Assembly (NCBI GenBank): GCA_050084985.1
Contig: JBITNC010000001.1
Span: 190,774,001 to 190,838,000, forward strand
Direction of reading: 5' to 3'
Origin: Nageia nagi
Taxonomy: Eukaryota; Pinophyta
DNA: 64,000 nt
Part shown: in pieces, positions 52,421 to 63,205 of the stretch
Position numbering within the stretch: position 1 is the first letter of the stretch
Layout: every line of letters begins with the position of its first letter
Notes under the pieces: generated by a model
Database searches by the model: none
Seen by the model: the letters and a program-made list of their open reading frames with translations, nothing else
What the model was told of the DNA's origin: nothing
Translations under genes and position numbers: made by a program

Positions 52421-54969
52421 TAAATACTGTATCAGTCTGCTGACCCTATGTTGCACTCTAAAAATGGTCTGTCATATCTGAACGTCCTGAACACATTCCC
52501 CCATCCCTCACCATCCTTTACACAAGTGGATGTATATCACAACATATTCCTGATATATTGACATCAGGGGTTTCAGATTTATAGAGTTACACAGCTTCAT
52601 TATCTTGTACACATTAAGGGTTCTTGTCCAAATTCATTCATTGCTTAACTATTCTCAACTAATGACTTGGATACTGTTTCAGTTGTATAACACCAGGTGA
52701 TGTTTGCTGCTGCTTCTTAATGGAGCCTTTTACAGTAAATGTCTCATTTTTTATAACATAATGCTTCTTATATTACTTGTGGAAAATGATTATCTTTTAC
52801 ATTCACTTTAATAAGGAGAGGAAAATCTTTCCTTACATAAGATATGAAAAAAAGCATTTGCAAGTCGCACTTAAGTACCAACAATTAAGGATTGTACATC
52901 TTTACTGAACTGCTTGAAGTTTCCTTGAATAAGCATAACCACTCTTGCTTAAACAACTCAACCTCAGAAAAGGAAAGTGGAGGATTTTCTATTTGTAAAG
53001 TGGCCTTACATGTTTTTTCTAAATAAAAGATAGCATTGCCAGTCAAAAGGATTTCCAAATAAATTTTCAAGTACTTATTAATCTTCCAGTTGCATAAAAA
53101 ATGAAATGAATCAGTCCTGATACAAACAGCAGATTGTCTTTGGAGGAGCACACTGCCAAAAGCATTAGTTTACTCCTTCTCACAGAACATACAAGGGATC
53201 AATAATTCCAAGATTATGAAGACATTGTTTGATAGGTGATCCATATTGTAGTGCCAACCAACATTCTACCTTGTGTAATGAGGAGGCGTTTGTTGTCCAA
53301 GTGAAATGGCAACTCTTTAGTGAAAACACCTTCGCATCATTGTTTCCCCACAACTTATTTAAATGCAAGACAATGCCCAAGAAGTGTATTGGTCGATAAT
53401 TTGTAGAAGGATTTGACATTGGACCATCTTCTCTCTCTACAATAAGTACTTAATTATTCGGATTGAAGAAACATTTTCAGAATTATCTTCAAATATCCTA
53501 CAACACAGATTCATCTAGTCTCTGAAGATCATATGCAGCAATGAGTTATAGTTAAAAGGTAGAGCGATGATTTTTGTAATATGACTGTATATTGATGCTG
53601 CGATTGGTGTACTTGTTGAGTTTTTACTGAGTTTTTTTCGCTAAATTTGAGTGTGAGCCAAATTCAAGTCTCCAAACTATAGATACATCATCAACTGTGT
53701 GCATAGTACTTGATGAGACACTTTCTAGCTGGCATGATATATATTAGACTTAGCTGGTCTTTAAATTTTGTAATTGGAGATTTTTTGCACTTACAATAAT
53801 GAAGTTTACCTATGTTTAGTTAAATACATTCAGAAGTTTTAAGGAGATGAAAATCTGTTTTTTACTGAATTTTTAATGTGAATGAATTACAATGTAATCG
53901 TGTATCAAGTCTTATATAGTTTGTGCAGTGATGAAATAGGTTATACTGTAAGATGAAGAGTTGCATCATTGCATGTAAATGGTCTCCACGTCTGAAGAGA
54001 TGCAACCTTTCAGTTTGTTTTTTTGGTGTGAGGTTGTAGGTAATGGTGCCAGACTAAAGTTATCTAGGAGATCCAACATAGTTGAGGCATTTCCCACTAC
54101 ACCAGTGATTACCTCTCCATGAATTTATAGTTCTTACCATAGTAGTTAGAACTAGGCTAGTATTTGAACTGTTAAAAATTTGGATTTGTAGAAAACTTTG
54201 TACAAGAAACCCTAAAAAGTCATTTCTTCACATGTAAAAGAAGTTTGTTTTGCACAAGACATTGAATTTGATATGTTAATACACAAACTACATCAATAAT
54301 AGCTAGAAAATGTAAATCGAGCACCAAACATGTTAAGAACTGGAAATGCAACATTTTATATTAGCATGAATAAAATACAATTAAAAAATGTCCATGGCCA
54401 AAATCTTGTATCAAAATATAACAACAAAATGTATTAATGACCAATCAACCTCTGACAAGCACATTGCCTTTGCTCTTTCCTTAACATAAACAGCACATAT
54501 TTGCATTGCCTACATTGGTTGCTCTTGTGTGGTTTGCGATGCCCCTTGTGCTTCTGCTACTGTTGTTGTGTATGCCTCTTCTTCAGCCACTGCTACAACT
54601 TTTTTCATGGTCTCAAAGTCTTCCATGGAAAGCTAGGGCTCCTCTTGTTGACCCAAAATCCATTCAAATTGTAGATCAGTCAACATCAAGTCCAAGTGCT
54701 CATTGTTGGACCTTCATTTTGTTTTTCATGAAGCCTAAGGTTGTAGTGCATGAATACCAAATCATTCATGCACATATGAGCAAGTTCATTGCACTTCTAT
54801 TGAATGTGCTTGTTGTGCCACACAACACACCTTAAAATTTTCATAATTTTGAGGACCCACTTTCAACGCAAATAGACTACATACCACCAGGACCAGAATT
54901 GAATAGGGAGGATTTAAAGTTTGACTATGATAGAGTGGATATTTTGCATGCAAGTAACTTCACTTTATT
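52421..54969. other. Intron sequence, no gene recognised
   Basis: Frames of up to 109 codons near 54506 are Leu-rich and have no family motif. A retroelement motif (HNTP...F.DP) is at about 54815-54870. Nothing else is supported. Confidence 0.4.
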
Positions 54970-55335
54970 TTTTGTCCAAAAGGGGTTGTGTGACCACTCA
55001 TTGGAAAGGTCTTTCTGAGAGCTTTCCAATGGCATATCATATGCTTCAATTGGAGCTATACAACAAAAGTTATGGCAATTTTTGTAACTCAATGGGTAAA
55101 CAACTCCAAAGTTGGTCAGAATGACAAAAAGGAACTTTGGTTGGGCCGACAAACATGTTTGGTCAGAATGACAAAGAAAGTTGGTTGGAATGACACAACT
55201 CCTTGATTAGGCAATTACAACAGGTCATTACTTGCCCAAAAGGGGTAATTAACTACTTGTTGGAAAAGTGTTTCCGAGAGCTTTCCAATGGTGTATCATA
55301 TGCGTCTATTGAACATATGTACAAAAAGTTATGGC
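54970..55335 (+). repeat. Diverged direct repeat, about 255-bp offset
   Basis: CCAAAAGGGG, TTGGAAA.G..TTTC.GAGAGCTTTCCAATGG and TATCATATGC recur in order at about 54977-55075 and 55232-55335. The GGAAAG...CTTTCC pair can form a short stem. Confidence 0.6.
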
Positions 55336-55776
55336 CTTCAGAAGATGACTGATCTGTTATTGCAGGTTCAAACTATTAGGAACCTCACACAACATGTAGG
55401 TGATACTCTAAACACCCAATTGTGAGAATTCAACATAAAATTCTCACTCTGAAGATGTTTAGTTTCTTCAAATGATCTTTTTTGGCTCAAGGTGAATGGT
55501 TCTAGTCAATTAGTTGATATTTTTGTTCTGATGTTTCTCATATTGGCTCTACTAACTTGAACCTAGGTGTGAATTTGTGCTTTATACACATGGTCTACGA
55601 ATATGTTCTTTTAGTCATTAATTGAGCTTTTTCTTGTGATAAGTTAACAATTTGGATGTTCAATCTTGTTAAATGTTATAAAGTGCACTTGCTTTATGCT
55701 CTATGTTTGGTGGGTTTTACTTGAATGGTGTATTGACTCCTAGAGGTTGCTATTTTTCTTTATCTTGTTATGATCT
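55336..55776. other. Spacer before the LTR at 55777
   Basis: No feature is recognised. Confidence 0.4.
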
Positions 55777-56474
55777 TGTAATGTCTCCATTTTTTGGGTG
55801 TTTTCCCCATTTCACCTATGATAAATGGGAACATTAATTTAGGAATGTTTGTCTATTTTAATAGATTTTGGTCCAAATGTTGTAAATTCCACTTAGAGAC
55901 TTAATGAAACTTTAATTATGGAATACATGGCCCTTTAATTTATTTATTTTTATTTAGTTAATTACTAAAATGCCAATAAATGTTGTCTTTGTAGTACCAA
56001 AGCAACTACATTGGTAAATGCAATATTAGTCTCCCTAAACAAAGCTTTGCATATTTTAGACTTGATGATTATAATATTGGCATTAAATGTATTTCTAGTC
56101 ATAAGTGCTCCCCTCTTCGAGGTAGAGCATCTCCCTAGGTGATTGCATCGACTACGAGGTCATTCGGAGCTCCAAGGATAGATGTGGCACTTCCAACTAC
56201 ACATTGGCAATCTCGAGGGAAGTGGACAGCCCTAAAGCATGGATGTTGGGCATGGGAGCATCCCAAGACCCCACGTTGGCCCTCCTAGGCACATGGACTT
56301 GTGGCAATGATCACGAGGTGCTCTAACATCACCCCCTCTTAGACGTTGGCATTCTTGGCCCTTAGATGTGATTTCATCCATCCCAAGGCTCCCCGTCTTA
56401 GACGTTGCATACATGAGCACACAGATCACATCTCTCCACTGTCAAATCATCTCAATGCAAGATTAGAAGATGAT
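55777..56474 (+). mobile_element. LTR, plus strand, truncated by the next LTR
   Basis: It starts TGTAATGTCTCCATTTTTTGGG and shares ordered blocks with the minus-strand LTR at 2474-3936 (CCCATTTCACCT, AATGCAATATTAGTCTCC, ATCATCTCAATGCAAGATTA). At 56475, just before the expected TATA region, a different LTR starts, so this one is interrupted. Confidence 0.65.
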
Positions 56475-57120
56475 TGTAACACCCTCTCTTGTAAAATATA
56501 ATTAATTATGGGATCCTAAGGATTCCCTCTTGTAAATATTTATTAATTTATTTATGTATGTTTAGTTAGTACTTGGGATAGAAATAATAATGGTCCATTG
56601 GACCCCACTGTGAGCCCCAAGGGGGACATCTTCCTCACAAGCATAGGCTAGCATAATTTAATGTTATTTAATGTACTTGGAGATCCCGAGAATTGATTGT
56701 GGGAATCCCAAGGCCTTGTATGGACATGAAAATAGGATCTAGGCACATGTATGACTCCTAGCAACCCAACGCATAACATGGGGGGACTCCTAGGACCCCA
56801 ACGTTGGACTTGGAGACACCCCACCACCCTTGGAGGCCCACATCACACCTTAGGGAGGCTCTAACTTGCACACATGAGCATTTATGACATGTTTGAGGCA
56901 TTTGAGGGCCCCTAGGAGGCAAACGTTGGATAGGGGAGGCATGGATGATTCCGAGGTGATAATCTAGATTTAGACTTGAGCTATATTAGGCATTGGAGCA
57001 TCATTGCATTGATATATTGAACTTGATATTATTTCTCCTACCGTCCAATGGACACAAGTCTTGGCGCAACATCAAGATGGACTAAGATGCTACACCTTAG
57101 CTGTAGATTAGCAAGATCTT
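56475..57120 (+). mobile_element. LTR (TGTAACACCC family), plus strand, left arm of an inverted pair
   Basis: It starts TGTAACACCCTCTCTTG. Its first 80 bp match the start of the minus-strand LTR beginning at 57897 (TAATTAATT.TGG.ATC.TAAGGATTCCC) and resemble the solo LTR at 37158-39279. Its far end, from 57009 (ATTTCTCCTACCGTCCA), is inverted at 57145-57220. Confidence 0.65.
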
Positions 57121-57897
57121 TCAGTTTGCTAACCCTCCTAGATGCTACACCTAGGGAAGATTGCTTGATGCTGCCCCAAGACTTGTATCCACTGGACGGT
57201 AGGAGAAATATTATCAAATTAGGTATATCCATGCAATGATGTGAATTTCCTTTATATAACAATCCTTGGATCTGGATCTCACCTAGAAATCATCATTCCA
57301 ACCTTTAAGTCCAACATTAGCCTCCTAAAGGCCCTAAAATGCCCAAATGTAGGGTTAGATGTGTCCTAGGTGTCATACACAATCCAACACTGCCTAGGAA
57401 TGTCAATAATTACAAGATCCAATCGCTAGACATTCAATGCCTTATTATTGGAGACTAATATTGCATTTACAATTATTAGTTGCCTTGGAATCGTGTATTA
57501 CAACTCATACAAGTGGCCCACATAAAACATACTAAATCTACTCTTAATTACCAAGCTCACACCTAAACACAATCCATAACTAACTCATATCCCAAGGAGT
57601 GGGACATCACATTTCAAGGGGTCAATATGGAGATGTTTTTGGATTTCCGTGAGTGGCCACGATATGGAAGACTGGTCCAACTGGCGAACTTCAAGAGACC
57701 ATAACTCTTTCGTTTCTTGAGGAAACCATGTCGTGTAACCTGTCAAAATATTTCCCACGAGATGCCCTATCCAATGAACAAATCAAATCAACTCTCCAAT
57801 GCCTCTGGCATACTCTATCCTCAAATAATTATTTATTTACAAAAGGGAATCCTTAAGATTCCACAATTAATTATCTTTTACAAAAAGGGATGTTACA
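57121..57897 (-). mobile_element. LTR (TGTAACATCCC family), minus strand, right arm of the inverted pair
   Basis: On the minus strand it starts TGTAACATCCCTTTTTG at 57897, just after a polypurine tract (TTCGAGAGGGAAGGC). It has a TATA-like TTATATAAAGG (about 57249-57259) and ends in the inverted block shared with 57009-57070. The body between is diverged or carries an insertion compared with the left arm. Confidence 0.65.
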
Positions 57898-58339
57898 AAG
57901 CCTTCCCTCTCGAAATTGCTTGCCCTCAAGCAATTACAATACAATCCAGGGTCCCAAACCCACCTTAAAGAATAGATTCCATCATGCTCAAGTGAAGAAA
58001 TCACATCAACTATGCATCCAACAAACTTAACCTCAAGAGTGTGCACAACACACCGCAAAATACAAGATTTTGGGGACCCTATTTTTGCAAAGGCAACGAG
58101 GAGTATTGCCTTGAGATTGGCTTTGGGCGACGGATAGTTCATTTTGAAGAGTGCAAACATGATATTAGGGAGCGATTCAAGGAGATCTTGCGACCACGGC
58201 CTTGAAGAGTATCAGAGTATCCAGTCACCAATTTTGCAGCCAAGTAGCTAGGATCTGAGAGAGAATATCAGAGCATGGATTTTTGGTCTAGAGTGCAGGC
58301 AGTGGAGATGGGGTTGTTTCTTCAAAGTTTTAAGCTCAT
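57898..58339 (-). other. 3' edge of a minus-strand gypsy element and an HNTP motif block
   Basis: The polypurine tract and GLRASNF-like tail on the minus strand (57898-57930) mark a gypsy-type 3' end. On the plus strand, 58038-58200 reads HNTPQNTRFWGPYF and then about 37 further residues without a stop; this motif recurs in the window. Confidence 0.45.
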
Positions 58340-58900
58340 AAGTGTCGAGTGTGACGAAAATGAGCATTTTTGTAGAGTTCAAGTCTGAGAGCAGTGAATG
58401 CAGCTAAGATGACAAAAACAAGCATTTTTGTCAAGTATGAGCTCGGAAAGCTCAAAAATAGTCATTATCATGAAAAGATGCATTTTGGTCAATTTTGAGC
58501 CCGGAAGTGGTCAATACAGTAAAGATGTGCATTTTTGCACCGTTTGATCCCAAAAAGCTCGAAAATGGTCAAAAATGCAAAGTTGAGCTCAAAATGATCG
58601 GAAATGCTCAAAAATACTAGAATTGATCATTTTTTCACACTTAAGGCTCAGAAATGTCAGAAATGGGCGAAAATGGATACTTTAAGCCTGGAAGTGCTGA
58701 AAATGATGAAAAATGACAAGTTTGAACTCAAAAAGGCGGAAATGGTCGTTTTTGCATCGTTTGAGCTCGAAAATAATTGAAAATGTAGAGTTTGAGTTCG
58801 GAGATGCCGAAAATGGCATTTTGGTCGAGTTTGAGCTCAGAAACGTTGGAAATGGCCGACAATGCACATATTGAGTCCAGAATGGCTTGCAAATGAGAGT
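58340..58900. repeat. Degenerate short-repeat array (GAGCTC...AAAATG...CATTTTTG)
   Basis: About ten copies of a 35-80 bp unit built from TTTGAGCTC, GAAAATG, GGTCAAAAATG and GCATTTTTG. TGAGCTC or a near variant occurs at about 58448, 58498, 58541, 58583, 58724, 58762, 58792, 58831 and 58871. The arrangement of GAAAATG and CATTTTTG gives partial inverted symmetry. Confidence 0.65.
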
Positions 58901-59019
58901 TTGAGTACCCCTAACGCCAGACACGTTTTCCCAAGGTATTGAAGACCCAAATGAGGGAAAATGGTGCATGTTTCTCATGGTTAAATGCAAATGGTGTCGG
59001 ATTTCAAGTCCAAGAGCTT

Positions 59020-60600
59020 CATTGGAGAGATAAGATGAATTTTATCACAATTAAGATTTGAAATTTTCGATTTTGACTATGTCTAAGGCACTCAAATCCT
59101 AGGCGCAGTTTTTCAAGCCTATGGAAAAACCATAGAGATGATTTTTGGCGCCTAGATGGTGGAGGAAAAGTGGAAATGCATCGAAATTCAAATGTGAATG
59201 CATAGATGGATGGAAGAGGTGATTTCAAGGCACTTTAGGTCTTCATTTTTTCTAGTTTGAGCAAGTTTAGACCCTCAAATTCCTAGGTGCAAGTTTCCAA
59301 ATGATTCCAAATCCAATGGGATGAATTTTGGCGCCTAGATTGACAAGATGAAGTGTTTTTTGCTCAAAAAACATGTTTAGATGCTTGGGAACAAGGAAGA
59401 GACCATTCTAAGCACATTTAATACTCAACATTTTTGATTTTGAGCACTTTTGAGCATCCTAAAGGCTAGGTGCAAGTTTGGGGAGCTATGGAAATCCAAT
59501 GAAGTGAAAAATGGTGCCTAAAACGAAAAATTTGACAAAATTTGGTCAAAAATCAAATTTGAGGTGTCCATTAAGTGAAATTTGGCATTTTGAACACATT
59601 TAGGTCTTGGAAAAATCAATTTTGAGCAAGATTTGAGATCCAAAATGCTAGGTGCAGGTTTGCAAGGCTATAGAAATCCAATGGGATGAATTTTGGCACC
59701 TAGCATGAGGAAAAAAGATAAATTTTGAGCAAAACTCAAGTTTGAAGGTTTGAGAGCAAGGAAAAGGGCATTCCAAGGCACTTTAGGTCTACAAAATTTC
59801 ATTTTTGAATAAGAGAAATGCCCCAAAAGGTTATCTGCATGTTTTCATGCCAATGGAATTCCAATCAAGTGAATTTTGCGCCTAAGTCAAGGAGGGAGAT
59901 AGATTTTTGATTAAAAACGAAATTTGAAGGCATAAATGGATAAAAGACCCCATTTCAAGCACATTTAAACTTGCAAGTTTTCATTTTTGAGCAAGTTTGG
60001 GGGCACAAATATCTAGGTGCAGGTTTGGAGCTCATTGAAGATCCATGGGACTGAATTATGGTGCCTAAGGTGGAAAAATTTGATAAATTTCACTCAAAAA
60101 TCGAGTTGGACCCCTTCATTGCATAGAAAAGGGCATTTCTAGCACATTTAACACTTGAAATTTTTGATTTTGGGCCATGGAAACCCTTCAAGAAGGTAGG
60201 TGCAGATTTTCATGCCATGGGGAATCCATAGACCTGAAAATTGGCACCTAACATGGGAGAATGTGAAGGTTTTGTCGAAAAATCAAGTTTTTTGACATAT
60301 TTGCAATGGAAATGGCATTTTGAGAACATTTAAACTTACAAATTTTCAATTTTGAGCAACTTTAAGGCACCTAGAAGCTAGGCGGAGATTTTCAAGCCAT
60401 TGGAAAACCATACAAGTGAAAACTAGCGCCTAACTTGAAGAGGAACATCAAATTTTGCTCAAAATTCGAAAATTTTGCCTTCATTGCATGTAAAATGACA
60501 TTCTAAAAACCTTTAAACTTTGGAAATTTTGAATTTGAGCAAATTAAAGGGCTCAAAAATCTAGGAGGCATTCTCATTCCTATGGAAATTTCACTTTTTT
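59020..60600. repeat. Tandem array with a regular ~183-bp period, at least eight units
   Basis: The word GGCGCCTA or GGTGCCTAA / GGCACCTAA occurs near 59148, 59330, 59514, 59695, 59878, 60060, 60244 and 60427: spacings 182, 184, 181, 183, 182, 184 and 183. Other unit words are CTAGGTGCA.GTTT, ATGGAAATCCA, TTTTGAGCAA and GCACATTTA. Units are diverged but length is nearly constant. The array ends about 400 bp before the LTR at 61019. Confidence 0.9.
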
Positions 60601-61018
60601 ATCTTTTGAAATCCATAGACATGAAAATGGAAAAAATTGCCAAAAATTTCAAATATTTCCCAAAACCTCCTAAAAGCCCCAAAACTTCTCAAAACATGCC
60701 AAGTACCTTGTAATCCTATCCTTGATCTATCCATAAGCTCAAATCCACTTTTTGAAAAATTTACAAATTTCGAAAAATAGACCAAAAAATCCACTTTTTC
60801 GAAAAATTCTCTTAGAATCCCTTGAAAATTTGCCACAATGATAACATCACGGGTGAATCCAAACTCAGAGAAAGAAGGAGCTCAAAATACTGCCAGAAAG
60901 ATCCAAAACAAGGATTTAAAGCTTCAATTTTTGACAAATTGATGCAAAATGCCTCGAAATATGTGCCAAGGGGCATCAATTTTTATAAATATTTTATTTT
61001 TAGCATATTTTAGTGGGA

Positions 61019-62090
61019 TGTGATTGTTCTCTTACTAAAACGATATTGTAATCTCAATTTAGCATTCAAATTAGCATTTTAAATCTTTTTTAGGAATTAA
61101 AGCAACACCCTCAAATTTTGACCTACAAAGTCTATAAATAGACCATAGGGGGTCACATTTTGAGGTAGAATGTTGTAGTATAAGAAATTTCCAATTTTTT
61201 CAAAATTGAAATTTTTTTCAATTGAGGAGCAAATTGATGTACTTGTGCAAAACTCTTTTGCAAATATAATACAAATGGCTACAAGTTGATTCAAAGTGTG
61301 TTTTCATCCATGGGAGTGGTGGATTGATCTTTTTAGAGCAATTTCTGTAATTTGAACATTTTTGTGCCTTATCTTTGAAAACTCTTGAGTTTTAAGAGAA
61401 CTTGTTGCAAACTTTTTTAAAATGTTTGAATTGTCTTAAATTGTTGCTAATTCATCACTTGCTTGTTAAATGTTTAGTATTCTGAATTGACTTTCTCTTA
61501 AGACATCTTCTTAGATCTTTTGTTCAAAACTATCCACCTTCACTCATGTTTAGTCCACTTGATTGCATTGGTTCTGTTCATAGAGTACTGATAATCAGTC
61601 CTGTTGCTTGCTTATCTTTGAAATGATTGGACAATAGTTGTTCATTTCAAAGACTTGATTGAATTGAACAAGATTTCTTAACCGATCCGAGGGAAAGAAC
61701 ATTTAGACAATGCTGCATTGTGATTACCTCTTTGAAGTCTAGCCAGTATTCGATCTCATTCTCACTTTTTCTTTTCTTTATTTTACACTTTCTTTAAAAC
61801 TTATGGCAACTTTCGAACTATTGTAAGATAACACACCTCAGTCCCTACAAAAAAACGTGAGTTAACAGTTATTACCTCTACTACACCATTCAGTTGATTC
61901 CCATACAGGACTTACAAATTTAAAGCTCGAGTTAACGACATGAGCTTTTTGATAGAAACCTTGGGGTATCAGTCCTTACAAGCGGAGTTCAATAACACGT
62001 TCTCACCTACATGCTGGGTCGCTTTCCCGTCCTGATCGTATAGGCGATTGCTGATTAAGAGGAAAGGTTTCCTTCCCAACACAACCCTCC
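61019..62090 (+). mobile_element. LTR (GGATTTGCTCCC family), plus strand
   Basis: It starts TGTGATTGTTCTCTTAC and shares ordered blocks with the LTRs at 21870 and 31404: AGCAACACCC, a TATA box (CTATAAATAG, about 61132), TTTAGACAATGC.GCATTG, ACCTTGGGGTATCAGTCC, AAGCGGAGTTCAATAACAC and a closing CCCAACACAA. It lies just downstream of the 183-bp array. Confidence 0.62.
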
Positions 62091-63205
62091 AAAAATTAGC
62101 AAGTGTATGATACTCATTTCTGAAATAAAAATCAGCATGCAGTGGCTCAAAATCAATTTTCAAGACTTCCCAATCAATGTACAAACATGTGTCGATAGTT
62201 GGCAAAAAGGTTGCCAACGTTGGGTCTCCACAATTACACTCAAATGGTGCAATAATTGCCAACCAAAAGGTCTCTAACTATGTACTAATGGCAGCCAACA
62301 AATCAGGACCTGAAATATCAACAATAATCCAAGTAAAGCCTCTTATCATCACCAAATAGTCATCAATGATTGTAGCCATTAAGACAGGGACAACAGTCAT
62401 CAAATTATCATCAAATAATGCATCAACAATGTGTGTAAAGACAACAAATATTTCCTGATCATAGGCAGCCCCTATCAAATGAAGAGCATTCCTTATATCA
62501 TCTTTAACATTCCTTCTTGCATCAACAATAAGTACAGCTTTTACTGAGGGTGTATCAGTCCCAAAGACACGAGTAAAGAGTACAACATCAGTCTCATTTT
62601 TATCAGCAATTAATGCAGCCCATAGTGTTGCCACATCAGTCCCAACTAACGTCACAAACATTGCCTCAAAAGTCAAGGATTCAACCTCAAAATTCAATGA
62701 ACATGCTGGCCAAAAACTCCTAGCAAACACATTTGCAGTCCTCTTTCCCTTGAAAAGTTTAGTCCTTGCTGTCCTCTCGTGCTGTCCTCTCGTGCTGTCC
62801 AAACAGCCAAGAATGTAGCCTTGTCAGTCATGAAGAATGCAGTCCAAAATGTTGACAACAATAGCAACATGTCAGTCCTAACTGTCGCCACGATCATTGT
62901 CTCCGAAGGGAAGGATTTGGTCCCCAAAATTGCCAAACATTCAGTCGATGTTAAGCACAAAATGAAAGCAATTTCACTGATCTTCAAAACACCATTAATT
63001 GGGAGGTTGGGATTGGCAAAGTTCTCACAAAAATCATGGAGTGTAAAGCTCCAAATAGGGATGTTGGGGCAGCAGATGTACAGCTGAACGTTGGGGTTGA
63101 AACCTTGAGGATCATAAGTGGACAAAGTGTCCCAAACAGTCTTCCATCTTCCCCTATCAAATGCTACTCTTAAGATGTACCAACTCAGCGCAAGGAAAGT
63201 TGTAA
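62091..63205. other. Degenerate repetitive sequence, frames open on both strands
   Basis: Words such as TCAGTCC.AA.. and CAACA.T.AT recur irregularly. Minus-strand frames of 174 and 143 codons and plus-strand frames overlap each other and show no family motif. Minus-strand sequence from about 63210 to 62940 reads coherently (RVAFDRGRWKTVWDTLSTYD) and may continue the frame at 63206-64000 after a frameshift. Confidence 0.35.

Noticed and set aside
54506-54835. Leu-rich 109-codon frame as a membrane protein
   Set aside because: Composition follows from CTT/CTG-rich low-complexity DNA; no start context, no homology recognised, and the far end overlaps a retroelement motif.
62278-62802. 174-codon minus-strand frame as a gene
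   Set aside because: It overlaps other open frames in degenerate repetitive sequence with no domain motif. Kept only as possible continuation of the frame at 63206-64000.
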